This document shows positions 10,804 to 21,605 of a DNA stretch of 64,000 nt, one piece after another. How positions within the stretch are numbered: position 1 is the stretch's first letter; the number at the start of each line of letters is the position of its first letter. The position numbers and the translations under genes are program-made. The notes under the pieces were generated by a model, which did not search any database, was not told the DNA's origin, and saw only the letters and a program-made list of their open reading frames with translations. The stretch comes from Eremomyces bilateralis CBS 781.70. Taxonomy: Eukaryota; Ascomycota; Dothideomycetes; Eremomycetales; Eremomycetaceae. Where the stretch lies: contig NW_022985070.1 of NCBI RefSeq assembly GCF_010015585.1, positions 1,014,524-1,078,523 on the forward strand, read 5' to 3'.

Positions 10804-12251
10804 TTAGCTCAAAATGCCGCTAGAGCCATATATTTGTTGAACAAGTCTCTTTTGTTGCTGAAGAACCGCGTGTCCATCCATGTCTTCAAAACTGACAGAC
10901 CAAACTGCATCCGCTGATGATCTGTTTGGATTTATGAGCGACTTGAAACCTAGATGTTGTACGAGCGACGGCTGCGCAATCCACCTGTGTAGGTTAAGGC
11001 TGAACGCACAGTCTCGACTGTGGTGGAACGGGTTAGCGTTTCAGTGAATCCAGAAGCGGCTGAACGATCAAGGATACTTACATCGCCAAATCGTACGGCC
11101 TATCCAAGACGGTAAGGTCTAGACAGGGGACCATCTCGGACAAAGTTTTGCGGCTGAAAACAATCGCTTGTGTGCAGCAGCCCCATCGCTGCTGATGTAG
11201 ACCCGGCGAAGGGGGGAAGATCGAATACTTCCCAGCTTCCAGGATGAACCAAACTGTAAGTGGGACGACAATGGGAACTACCCAACGCACGGTGCGTGGG
11301 TCGATGGCCTTCCGAAGAATGCGAATTCGGGGGATAAGGACGGCAGCGAGGATCGCTGGAGCGATGGATAAGAAAGTTGCAAGTTTGACCGTCGTCGGTG
11401 ACCAACCCATGGACCGCTCAGGGGTGAAGAGGCGCATATCGCTCCAGTGCTCATTCTGTGCTTCAAGATCGCTAAGAAGTTCGACTGTCCGTGCGACCCA
11501 GCCATTGGAAAATATCACATCATCTTCAAATACGGCAATGTATGGGGCATCGCCATTGTTCATGCAAGCCTTGATTGCGGTAGTGTAATCGAGACCCGCT
11601 TTCTGCACTTTCGCATCATAAGTCCCGTTCGCTTGGAGCAAGATCATCTGCTGAATGATGTCTGAGTCGACAATGTCTGATGTCTTATGCGTCTTATCAA
11701 CTAAGTCGAAGAGCCGGTTTCGGATATCTGGGGGTTCTGTATCGTTGGTCCCGGCGAATAGAATTTGTATAGCAACATCTCGACGTTCGCCAATGCTACT
11801 AGTTGCCAGGGCCGATGAAATGGTTCTCTGTTGGAATATCAGCGACAAGCGTCCTCTCTCGCATATCATTTGACTCTTGCTTACTTCAAGATACTGCTCC
11901 CTGCCCGGACTGTTTCTCGTCAAGAAAGTGGCGCAAATTCTTGGTTCCGAGGCTTTGGCAGCATCAACTGCCGGAGTGGCGTGAATGTGACTCTTAGTTA
12001 ACGTGATTAGGAACGCGTCGGCTTGTCTCTCCTGTCCCACACTGTATCGTGGCTCGAAAGCTCGCCGTGAGTCAAAGAAGATGCTTCCCGGATCCCGATA
12101 CCAGTGGGTCTTCCCGTAATACCATATGCATAACGCGATCAACGCAAGGCGGATGAAGCTGCATGAAAGAAGTTAAAATCAGACACAACAAAGACCACCG
12201 CATCATCGACTTGAGATGTTATTACTCCTCGATGAGCATTGGGCGGGCCAT
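10804..12251 (-). CDS. PGAP4-like GPI-anchor side-chain glycosyltransferase
   Basis: Exons 12226-12251, 11082-12158 and 10804-11017 give 438 residues. The N-terminus MARPMLIEDFIRLALIALCI provides a signal-anchor helix. The catalytic half carries AIKACMNNGDAPYIAVFEDD, an E-D-D motif at the place of a GT-A DxD. Between that motif and the C-terminal portion lie two further hydrophobic helices (LATFLSIAPAILAAVLIP and VVPIVVPLTVWFILEAGKY). A tandem helix pair inserted within a GT-A fold is the known hallmark of PGAP4/TMEM246, the Golgi GPI-GalNAc transferase. The C-terminus has WIAQPSLVQHLGFKS, a conserved substrate-side motif. The inferred role is adding a sugar side chain to GPI anchors in the Golgi; the sugar and acceptor are not predictable. 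Exon 1 is only 26 nt and is the least certain part. Confidence 0.8.
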
Positions 12252-14185
12252 CGAGCAGTACGTCAATAGACGTTCAGTCTATGGAATAGGCGTACGCTAG
12301 CTTTTATAAAAAGCAAAGCTGTGCCTGCGAACTCTTGCCACGTTCATATTCTGGATGTGAAGTCGTTCAAATGGCATACCCTCATACTGGCAACCGAGGG
12401 CCTCAGCAAGGAGATGTGTCGAGCACATTTGTGTGGACTTACGAGATGAGGATTCCGGAGCATGGTCTTGAAAATGCGGCATGCCAAATGTTAGTGCGGT
12501 TGATTCGACCAATTTTCTCCATGCTCTTCAAACGTGACTTCGGTTTCCCCCTCGGCGTATTGTTATTGAGCAAAGCCGCGATGGCATTGAAGAAGAATAG
12601 GGAGGAAAGGGGCGGTTACAGACCTCGACCGTCACACAATTAATGTGATTGTTTTCGAGTGTTTCTCGCCCAACGCGTTCTTTGGACTTTTAACCATCCT
12701 GATTGAGGATTCGAATTGCTGAGACCCACCGCAGATCTGAGCTAATTAGGAGCCCTAATAATGAGTCCGCTTCGATCGCAATTCATTATTGGCATGCCGA
12801 GAAAGTTTGAAACAGCATCGGTGATCTAGACCATGCAGAGGCCACATCGCGAACAGTTCCCTGATTCCCAATACGCGCTCATAATTACGCCTTGGCTCTT
12901 GGTATCATGACGTGATAACTTTAGAGTCGCATCAAAGGTCGATCACGAAGGAGATCATTGCGGTTTGGGTTGTTGCAATACTGGTAAGTACAAGTGGGTA
13001 GGTAAATGGCGATCAGGTGAAAGTAAGCAGGTCCCTACCCCTGAGTAAGTCCAGGGTACGTACCTTATCTTACGCTATACGGAGCATATGAACTGCTCTA
13101 CGGAGTATCGGCTGCGGCTGTGTGAATTCACTCCTGTAGGTGCTTGAAAAAAGCAAGCATATGTCTAGATTCGACTTGAATCAGCATCGATTAACTTCTC
13201 AAGTACCGGTACTGTAATCGAACATTGAAATCTTCACGATGGCGCTAGTCAATCTTCGCTCCAACGTCTAAACACATATGACTGAATGCCATCATCGCAC
13301 TGCTCTTCGCAGCCCTAATATCTTGAACTATTTACTCCCTCCACTTCCATCCATTGTCGGGAATCCCAGACCCTCTCCTCGCACGACTCCGTACCATTTA
13401 GTCTGATGTTCATCGACGCTGAGACGATCTGTATCACAACCCATCGTACCTCGATTTCCCCAATCGCGCACATCACCCGAACGAGATCTCCATTGATGGC
13501 AGACTGCTGCGCCGATAGTAGTATCCTCGGGCTCGCGATGGTATCTGGTGGTGGCTAGACCGTTGATTCCTGCCAGACTTCTATGCAACACCCGCATCCT
13601 TGTGTTCTGTTTTCCCATTCTGGCGCCGCCGCTTCGAGCCCCTTCATCCGATATCCGGATCGAGTGGTTCACCGGGCTTCTTTTCTCTCGCAGCTTGCAA
13701 CTGCATGCGGTCCATTTAAGCAATTCGGAGGATCTCAAGCGGTGCAATATGCCAGCAGCAAACAGGAGATGGATTTGCATGATGCAGATTCCATGAAAAT
13801 GCAGAGCGCACATGAGGTCCTCCCTAACATAGCTTTCCGTGGCTCAAGTCTGCCAAGAAGCCAGAAAGACGATTGAAGAATCGGATGGGATAGATGGGGG
13901 CTTGTAAGAGACATAGTATGGCCTATCACGGAAATTCACATGCTCAATGCCCTCGTGTAACGCTTCGGCTTCGGCCCTCTTAGAATGCCGGAGAGATGCA
14001 AACGTACGGATTCGGCCATTTTTACCGACTAGGTGGTTTCATTAGTTGCTCATCGCCTATTCGCGGTGGGCTTCTCGATTTGCTAGTGCCGGTACGAAAG
14101 GGGCTCGCACTTCGACTGAGAAGGGACGATGGTTAGCTTTCGAATGCAAATGAAAGGCAAGGCATGAAATTACGAATAGAAAAAC
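12252..14185. other. Intergenic region without a convincing gene
   Basis: About 1.9 kb upstream of the PGAP4-like gene and downstream of the NEDD8 protease. A 161-codon open frame on the minus strand (13328-13813) and overlapping plus-strand frames have no recognisable domain, signal peptide or intron-supported continuation. The stretch around 12960-13080 contains many GTAAGT-like words but no exon between them that I can support. Confidence 0.35.
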
Positions 14186-15296
14186 TCACGACCGTCTCTT
14201 CTCCCCCTCCCTCCTCAAACTTTCGATGATCTTCAACATCTCTTTCCGGCCATAACTGGGATTGATCTCTCGACTGGACAGCGTCATTGGCACCCTTGCA
14301 CGACTGTCTGCTTGGAGCAAGCGTTTCAGCAGTAGGTGACGCATGATCAGGCAGACATACACCCCACAGTCGCTTCCATTCGCCTGTTGTGGGCAGGAGT
14401 CCATCTCTTTGAACCTTAACTGCATGCCTAGAAGCGACTGGAGCTTCGAGGTCACCGTTTGGGCCTCGCGCCTGTTGGAATGATCCAGGCTGTCGTAGTG
14501 AAAGGCGACGCCGTCGAGAAGGGAAACGAGTAGGAGAGACCAGTGAGAACCGCCTTCTGAAATGGCGGGGTTCGTGCTGTCGTTTATCGGGAGAAAGATA
14601 TGAGTCGTTTTGTCGAATTGCGGCAAGGCGTCTTTTATAGTAGAGGGATGCTTCGTAGTCATTAACATGAACGACATGCTAGGTCGAAGGAGGACGATTT
14701 GCGCTTTTGAGTACGTCTTTAATTCCTCATGCTCCAGCCATCTAATTCGCTCGAAGGTAACGGTTAGCTCTGTCGACGATTGAATTTGACCACCATGGAC
14801 GGGGGGGTTACAGTACTCTTCCCAAAAGGCAATGGCCTATTCGTATTCGTAAGCTTATATTCCATTTGTGATTCAGCCGGTTGTACGTACATTGTCTGTC
14901 AGCCAGTCGTTTTTGATGCAATCCATATCTTCTCTTGTTACTGGGACCAGATGTCAGCTTCGGTCCATCGCCTCGATATCGGAGAATCCTCACGTCGCAC
15001 GTCATAGTCTGGGCAGACACAATTAGTTAGCCAAGTAATCTCTATGCCTCGCTTTCGGATGGGGATGATCCGATCGTTCACGTACAACTTAGATATGCTT
15101 GATCCGGAGACAGCTATAGAAGTACTAAGATCAGCAAAAGCAGGTCAAAGGAATTGTAGCCTCAAGCGCAAGGCTGCAGTATAGTCCTGAAAAGCAGGCT
15201 CCGACTAGGCAGGCGGGGATGGGGTGATGCAAGAAGCCGTACACTGTCTCCGAAATGCTTGCTCACTTTCCCCTTGAAAGGATGGAAACCACTCAT
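14186..15296 (-). CDS. denA: NEDD8-specific protease (DenA/Nep1/SENP8-type, Ulp1 C48 fold)
   Basis: A six-exon model (15243-15296, 15086-15113, 14994-15008, 14891-14940, 14817-14836, 14186-14741) sums to 240 residues in frame. Joined exons read QAYLSYYDVRLTREDMDCIK and NDWLTDNAIAFWEEWLEHEE, closely matching deneddylase-1 proteins. The C48 catalytic residues are visible: His in GGSHWSLLL, Asp in YDSLDHSN and Cys in NGSDCGVYVC, with the oxyanion Gln in CPQQANGSDC. The enzyme processes the NEDD8 precursor and strips NEDD8 from cullins. In Aspergillus nidulans DenA works with the COP9 signalosome in development. Five introns in a 1.1-kb gene, with exons as short as 15 and 20 nt, are unusual, so these small exons deserve RNA support. 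The symbol is given by family recognition. Confidence 0.85.
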
Positions 15297-16042
15297 GGTG
15301 TTCGGTCGGCTGCAGCTTGAGGTTCAAGTGCGAGTGGGGTGTTAAACAGGATCCGAATGCGCGCATCCACGCGATGGAGGTATAGAAGGTTGTTTGATGG
15401 GAAGAGTTCGAACTGTGGGGTGGTAGGTAAGGGATTTTCGGGTGATTGTGGTATAAGTTGGAATAGGGAAGCCTGCGAGGCACTCGATGATCGAGAATCT
15501 GTAGCCTGGAGGACAGAATACTGGTGGAGATGAAGGGATTTCTGTACAGTTGCGGCTTTGCGATGACGGAATCAGCTCCGAGCGGAAAACGATTGAATTT
15601 GGGAATCAGAATGGAAAGCTGGAGCTGGGTCACCTGACATGTGAGACTCGCTCTCGTCAGCCACATATATCAGCCACATATATCAGCCAGGTTAAAGGGG
15701 CTAAGGGGGTGGTCTTGCATCAAATGCCCAGTGCTTACAGGCTACACAGCAGCACGATGGGTAGGACTCCGTCGCTATGGCAGGGTCTCCCCATGGGTTT
15801 ATACTTCACGAGAACAGGGCTTCTTAGACCATCAATTCATCAATCTATATTTCGTACTACTAGCCTTCTAGAGTGAGCTAGGGACTCATTTTCATAAAAG
15901 GCACTGAGACAATAAGGTATCAAGACAACCTTCCCATCAGCCCGGTCGGTCAGAACCAACAACGCCCGGCCAAATTCCACCCCCCATTTCCAATCTAGCC
16001 CAATGATGCTACAGATGAAGTTTTCCCTCGGCTCCTATAGGA
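15297..16042. other. Intergenic region with short tandem repeat
   Basis: This is the promoter side of the deneddylase gene and the 3' flank of the Zn2Cys6 gene. It contains the 13-bp tandem repeat at 15657-15689. No gene was recognised. Confidence 0.45.
15657..15689. repeat. 13-bp tandem repeat, about 2.5 copies
   Basis: The unit TCAGCCACATATA occurs twice in tandem followed by a partial third copy (TCAGCCA). It lies about 360 bp upstream of the deneddylase start. Function unknown. Confidence 0.85.
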
Positions 16043-18798
16043 CTATGCGTACTGAATTGGTCGCAGCGGATGCGACGGTAATGGCGGTTGGTGAGTTTGC
16101 TGCTGCTCCGGAAAAAACCATGACCAATCTTGATCGATATCCATATTGACAGCGGTCGGCCACGACCCGAGATTACACTCTGGGATGCCGGTCGCAAGCC
16201 CCTCGTCGGGCGGTTGTTGGGTGTCGTACATGGATGAGTAGAACCCGTCGTAGGCAATGAGGGGATCAGCGTTGAAGCTGTTGGGGCTGTGTTTTTGGCT
16301 GTTTCCGGTCTGCGAGACATCGTGCGAGAGATCTAAGGAGCAGGTGGATGTGGATGGCGTGCATTGACCAGTGGAAAATACAGGTGTCGACTGCGCCAGT
16401 GAAGGGGTTCGAGATATGTGGTGGTACTTTTCACCAGGGCGTACTGAGATTGTACCAAAGTCTAGGATGTTGTCAGCAATGCTCAAGCAATATTAAGGAC
16501 ACACGAACATGGAATGACAACGTGGATAATTTTCGATGGGTCCGATTCCGGACCAATCTGAGTGTGATAACGAGCACCACTCAAGGTTTTCAATGCCGCA
16601 TGGCTCTGTGCAGCAACTTTGCCCCCAACCGCGGTGGATGCTCTCTTGAATATGTCCAAGGCTACATAGATCATGTCCCAGTCACGGTCGTCTTGCTGCG
16701 GATCGTGAGCCAAATCGATCCTACCATAACCCAGAACCCCTAAGCAAAGGAGAGCCGAAGCAGTAAACCCAAGAAAATCCACCGCCTTGCACTCATAAGA
16801 AGGGTTGCCTCTGCCACACAAGATGTTATAAAGCCGGAGCATTTCCCTCGCTCCGTTCAGGCAGGTCCTGCGGCTGTGTTCATAACGCGGGTTATCCGCC
16901 GACTTCAGCATCCACGGCATGTGGAGATAAACTCGGGCCTGTTGGAAAAACATCAGGCCTAAAATCAGCTCCTGCCACGTCGAAACTCCTTCGGGATTCC
17001 CCTTAGGTGGTTGCGGCTCGACCCTCCACCAATGCGCCGGCATTTTCAACTCAAGGGTTTCCAACTCTTGGTCAAGCTGTAATGTGGAGGAAAACGTGGC
17101 TTCCGCGAGACATTGATTCCGGTCAATGATTTTTCCAATTATGATGGACACTCGGTGAGGGAATGTCTCGGGACGGACGTCACCTAAAATGGGTTGACCA
17201 TTGACCTCCATGTTGCAATGCGTATCGTTAATGGCATAGGGAAGGCCTAGCATGAGGCTCATAACCCGGTCCCCGTTATATAGGCCCCACCAAATACTCG
17301 ATCGCGCGTTGGAAAGGTGATGGTTGCGGTGCATGCCGTTCAATTGACATAAGTTCAATCCGCGACGGAACGTTAACCATGCTCGACGTGGTTGGCCGAT
17401 GTCCGAATAGCTTTTGCCGAGTACTATCAAGCATTCCAGTCCATCAATAGTCCCGGCATACTCGTCATCGCTGACAACCAGGCGATCGACAGCACTCATC
17501 AGTTCTTCCTGGTTGATTCCCTGAGCAGAGGAGGCAACGCAGAGGACCAGGATCCCAGATTGAGCGGGGTTCCCCTCTCGCAGCACACGGGTTGCAAAGG
17601 CCCCGATATCCTCGTTGCCGCTATTACCAGGACACCTCATCTTGAAGGTGGCCCACAATTCGGCATAGTTCTGTTTCAGATTCTTCAAAACCTGGTCGAC
17701 AGGCGGTAGAAGCCTCAGGAGCGCATCTCGAACTCTTCTGTCCTTTTCACACGTCAACTTTGGGACTCCACTTTTATTCCCTTCCTCAGCGGAGCCGGTA
17801 TCAACATTGATTGACTGGGTTGGGTAGGTTGTATTCCCGGAATTGGGCATCCCACCTGGAGATGGGCCCCTCTCGATTGTACCCAGCTCCTTCGGTCGCA
17901 CTGCTGCTCGTGACAGGACAGCGTTGTCAAAGAGCGCGAGAAGCGATCCAGGTGCATGATCAGTCGTGTCTGAATCAAGGTCGGCCGTAATATCGGCTGA
18001 AAGAGGAGTCTGTGGCCCGGGACTCTCTCCCAGAGTCCGCAAAGCCTCGATGGCACCCTTCTCGGATCTTTCGGTGAGGAGCGTGTCAAGTAAGGACTCT
18101 AGTCTTGCCACACGCTCACGAAGATTCTTGCGATTGTCGACTATGGAGTCCGTATCCGCATGTTCTTGATCGATACACTTGGAACCTCGGGCAAAGCATT
18201 CCGTGCAAACTGTCTGATTCTCTGCATATATGCATTTGATCTTTCGTCTTCTGCCTGCAACCAAGGGTCAGTGAATCATCTCGACTTATTCGCTTTCGTA
18301 ACATATTGCTGCTCGAACCGACACGAGCCCCACGTTGGAGTAAACTCCAAGCTAATGTTGAATAGCAACGATGGATAACCTTTGCTTCAAACATGAGACT
18401 GACAGGAACAAACAGGTACCGGTATTTAGCACCTTCAGAGGTTTCCAATCTAGATACACCATCATACACCTGCTTGACCCAGGAATACGAAATACCCCTC
18501 CGCAAGCAGATCAACCCAGTCTCTTTCGTAGAGGAGCTGAGTTAAGTGGCATGGCGGAGGGGGACACGTCCCGATTTAGTCACTCAGTCCAGATTCGTCC
18601 GGATAATCATTAAAACACGACTGCGTAACCACGCCAGCAGATAAACTGAAAATATAGCTTACATTCGAAGCATGAGTGGGTTCCCTTCCGTAATTTTCGT
18701 ATACGGTTACTGTCAGCGGGTGACTTGGGCATATCTAAAGGCGATTTGCTCGACGTTTTCCCCCTTTCCATCATTGTGAAAGGCGCGAATGACTTCAA
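16043..18798 (-). CDS. Zn2Cys6 fungal transcription factor with fungal_trans domain
   Basis: Exons 18663-18798, 16509-18254 and 16043-16443 give 760 residues in frame. The binuclear cluster reads HSCFECRRRKIKC, then VCTECFARGSKC, which supplies all six cysteines with the basic RRRK loop. It is split by a 408-nt intron after the first base of the second cysteine codon. A short coiled coil follows (NLRERVARLESLLDTLL), as in linker-dimerisation regions. The middle (about residues 220-520) matches the fungal-specific regulatory domain, with GRAWLTFRRGLNLCQLNG-like sequence, WWGLYNGDRVMSLMLGLP and MNVNGQP-like motifs. The Ser/Gln-rich C-terminus ends QPPLPSHPLRPIQYA and could be an activation region. 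It is a nuclear DNA-binding regulator whose target genes cannot be inferred. The start at 18798 is the first ATG that places the cluster in frame. Confidence 0.88.
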
Positions 18799-19509
18799 CG
18801 GACAGAAGATGAAGTGGCAGAGTGCAATGGCTGCGGTCGAGGGCAGCTAAGTAATACTATGCCTGTGGTTGCGCTAGAAGGTTGGAGAGAGATATGTCTA
18901 GTCCACCATGAATAGTTGTCGCCAGGCAGCCCGTCCTCCCAAGACTTCGTCTTCTTGTTCATGGGACATTAGAAAGCAAAGGATTGGAATATCCATGTGT
19001 GGCCCCTACGCCCTACGCACATAGAAGGAAGATCGACCGTGTTTCGTCCGTGTCGGTCTCAGACTCGGTGTCTCGGGCCCATGGATTATTCAGCAGTAGT
19101 AAGGCTCAATAGTAGACATTAGTCAATCAGGATAAAAACCATTCTTCGCGTTGACTGGACGATAATCTGCGCACGGGCAAGTGCGACCACCCATTCCGGT
19201 CACTGTTGCGACTAGGTCCGAAAATGCCTAGAGCTGAGTAATAGAAGGACCATGGATAGACACAGAAATGCACCGTTAACGTATTCCGTAGTAAAAGCGG
19301 GTTGCATTCCATCCTTTAACACTCTACCTGAAAGGACAAAACACGACTTTGGCCCCATCGACTATGGCCAATCACGGTGGAATTTACAACGCCCCAATCA
19401 GCGTGAGTTTAGCAATGATTTTGCACGTGACATCGATTTGAAATCCCGCTCCTGATCCCACTGCTGGCATTCTCACCCATGCAGGACCAAAGACACTGAT
19501 CTGAGGCCA
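18799..19509. other. Intergenic region left of the transposon pair
   Basis: This should hold the promoter of the Zn2Cys6 gene. Only short open frames without family features are present. It ends at the TA target site of the first transposon. Confidence 0.4.
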
Positions 19510-19511
19510 TA

Positions 19512-19608
19512 TCCGCGCCCCTGGTTCGTCAGCTGAAGCTTACCTCATCCACGATTGTGGACGCTAGATCCTTTATCTAGCGCCAACCTTCTAAACGATA
19601 ATGCGGTC
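19512..19608 (+). repeat. Left terminal inverted repeat of transposon 1
   Basis: About 97 bp pairing with 21470-21575 read on the other strand. The outer 47 bp are identical; inner parts differ by a few substitutions and two short indels. Confidence 0.88.
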
Positions 19609-19673
19609 CAAACGATAACTTAATAGCTTCCAGTCTCCTTAAGCGGAGTTAAGCCCGTTTATCCTCCGCCATT

Positions 19674-21388
19674 ATGCCGAAAGATAATACAGCTATTGAA
19701 TCTAGAATCCAGAGAGCCCTCCAATCAATCCCTCATGGCCAAATTCCCAATTCAAGGAGTTGGAGCGTGAATTCGACGTGCCCTACCAACGACTACTCGC
19801 TCGCTCAAAGGGCCGCAAGAGTCTATTCGAGCGGCCTAGTTGCACCCGGAAGCTCTCTACCACCCAAAATACCGCTCTAAAGGACTATCTCCGACGCCTC
19901 GATGACCTTGGAATTGCACCACGGATTATACAAGTAGTTTCGTGCACAAATACCATCCTAAAGATCGATCACACGGCCAGCGAGCGGCTTGGCCCCCCAC
20001 CAACGGTGGACACTCGCTGGGCATATGCGTGGTTCAAACGGGAGCCAGAGGTCTACGCACGGAAAGCACGTGTGCTTGATCTTAATCGTAAAGCTGCTCA
20101 TGATATCCAGGCTCTCGAGAGATGGTTTGAGCAGCTATACCATATCAAGATCCGATATGGAATCGCGACCGAGGACATGTGGAATTTCGACGAGACTGGC
20201 TTCCGCGTCGGTATAGGCAAAGACCAATGGATTATTACGTTCTACCCGAGCAAGAAGCAGTATATTCCGTCTCCAGAATGTCGAGATTCGCTTACCGCTG
20301 TTGAAGCCGTAAGTGGTGACGGTAAAGTTATACCGCCGCTCATGATTCTACCCGGATCTGCGTTTCTCGAGAAATACTTCCAAAACTTACCCGATGACTA
20401 CGCGGTATGCCTTTCTGAAACAGGCTTTAATATCGACGAAATTAGCCTAATCTTCGCAAGGCATTTTATTAAGCATTCGTCTAAGCATCAACGCGGTAAA
20501 TACCGACTCTTATTCTTCGGTGGTTTCGATAGCCACTGCACGAAGGAGTTCCTCGAGATACTCGAAGCCCACCACGTTATACCGTTTCGTCTTCCTCCTC
20601 ATACAAGCCACATCCTCCAGCCGCTTGACGTCGGCCCATTTCAGCCTTACAAACACTGACATGCAGAGGCCGTCGACGCAGCCACTCGTACTGGCTGCGC
20701 GCAATTTAATCGTGTGGAATTTCTGGCCGCACTCAAATCGATCCGCGCGAACACTTTCAAGACGCGAACAGTGATCAAGGGATGGAAAGAAACGGGCCTT
20801 ATTCCCCACAATCCTGAGCGGATTTTACGCCAACTCCGTGAGGATAAGATGACAATCGATGCCGCGTTTACAGCATACGATCATAGTGCTAGAATTCGAG
20901 ATCAAACGCCACCTCCAGACACCGATATTCAGCGGCTTCTTTCCCCAACGAAAGACTATGCCACGCTACGCAACCATGTACAATGGTGCTTGGCCAACAT
21001 TGGGAAACTAAATCTACCATCGCTTATTGTACAAAACTTCGATAACAGCCTCAACGGTGGCCTCCAATTCGCCCTCCAAGCCGAGCAATTGTCACACACG
21101 ATACAGGCCAACATGGCGGAATCCCAAGCACGTGCGGCACGCCAGCGAGGCAACAAACGTGTCCTCCGGTCCGAAATGGGATACATTACATCACAGCAAG
21201 CCAGATCTATGATAAAGGTGCGTACGGAGCGCGAGAAACAGGCCGAATTGGACAAATGGGTTAGGGGCTGGAAGCCACGCCAAATCAACCACCGGAAGGC
21301 GTTCAAGGACATACATGTAGAATTTTGGCGCTTAATCGGGGGCATGAGGCATGATCCTACGTGGCGATGTCGATTTGGAGATGAATAG
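19674..21388 (+). pseudogene. Fot1/pogo-type transposase, broken
   Basis: Starting MPKDNTAIESRIQRALQSIP, the reading frame shifts by one base near 19758 into the frame that gives EREFDVPYQRLLARSKG. Family features follow: a CENP-B-type HTH (PTVDTRWAYAWFKREPEVY), the first catalytic Asp in WNFDETGFRVG, and SHILQPLDVGPFQPYKH containing the last Asp, 35 residues after the second catalytic position. That second position reads FGGFDSH where an Asp (DGF/DGH) is expected, so a catalytic residue appears lost. A stop codon after FQPYKH at 20658 replaces what is probably Trp. The frame then resumes HAEAVDAATRTGC and runs to 21388. With three lesions the protein cannot be an active transposase. Confidence 0.88.
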
Positions 21389-21469
21389 TAGTGCTGGTGG
21401 TGGAAATTTGGTATCTACAAACTTCATAGCACGGAGTATGTATTAAGTTATCGTTTAACTAGTTAACTA

Positions 21470-21575
21470 GACCGCATTATCGTTTAAGTTAGAAGGTTGG
21501 CGCTAGTTAGATTAAGGATCTAGCGTCTACAATCGTGGATGAGGTAAGCTTCAGCTGACGAACCAGGGGCGCGGA
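21470..21575 (-). repeat. Right terminal inverted repeat of transposon 1
   Basis: About 106 bp complementary to 19512-19608. The inner part also contains repeated AACGATAA-type words near 21450-21485 that mirror those at the left end. Confidence 0.88.
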
Positions 21576-21605
21576 TACACTAGCACTAATCAGGAAACCC
21601 CCTTA

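Larger units (their letters stand above)
19512..21575 (+). mobile_element. pogo/Fot1-type (Tc1/mariner superfamily) DNA transposon, defective copy
   Basis: The 2064-bp element is bounded by TA dinucleotides (19510-19511 and 21576-21577), the target duplication of this superfamily. It has long terminal inverted repeats whose outer 47 bp are identical, starting TCCGCGCCCCTGGTTCG. Inside lies a transposase with a CENP-B/Tc5-type helix-turn-helix and a DDE_1 catalytic domain that is broken (see its own entry). High identity between the ends suggests a fairly recent insertion, so the copy may have been moved by a transposase supplied elsewhere. It reads in the same direction as the second element, which starts 30 bp to the right. 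Confidence 0.92.

Noticed and set aside
8085-12251. A secondary-metabolite cluster around the dehydrogenase, cupin and glycosyltransferase
   Set aside because: There is no backbone enzyme (PKS, NRPS, terpene synthase), and the glycosyltransferase is a GPI-type enzyme with a housekeeping role.
13328-13813. A 161-codon open frame on the minus strand
   Set aside because: No recognisable domain or signal peptide, and competing open frames overlap on the plus strand. It may be chance in GC-balanced DNA.
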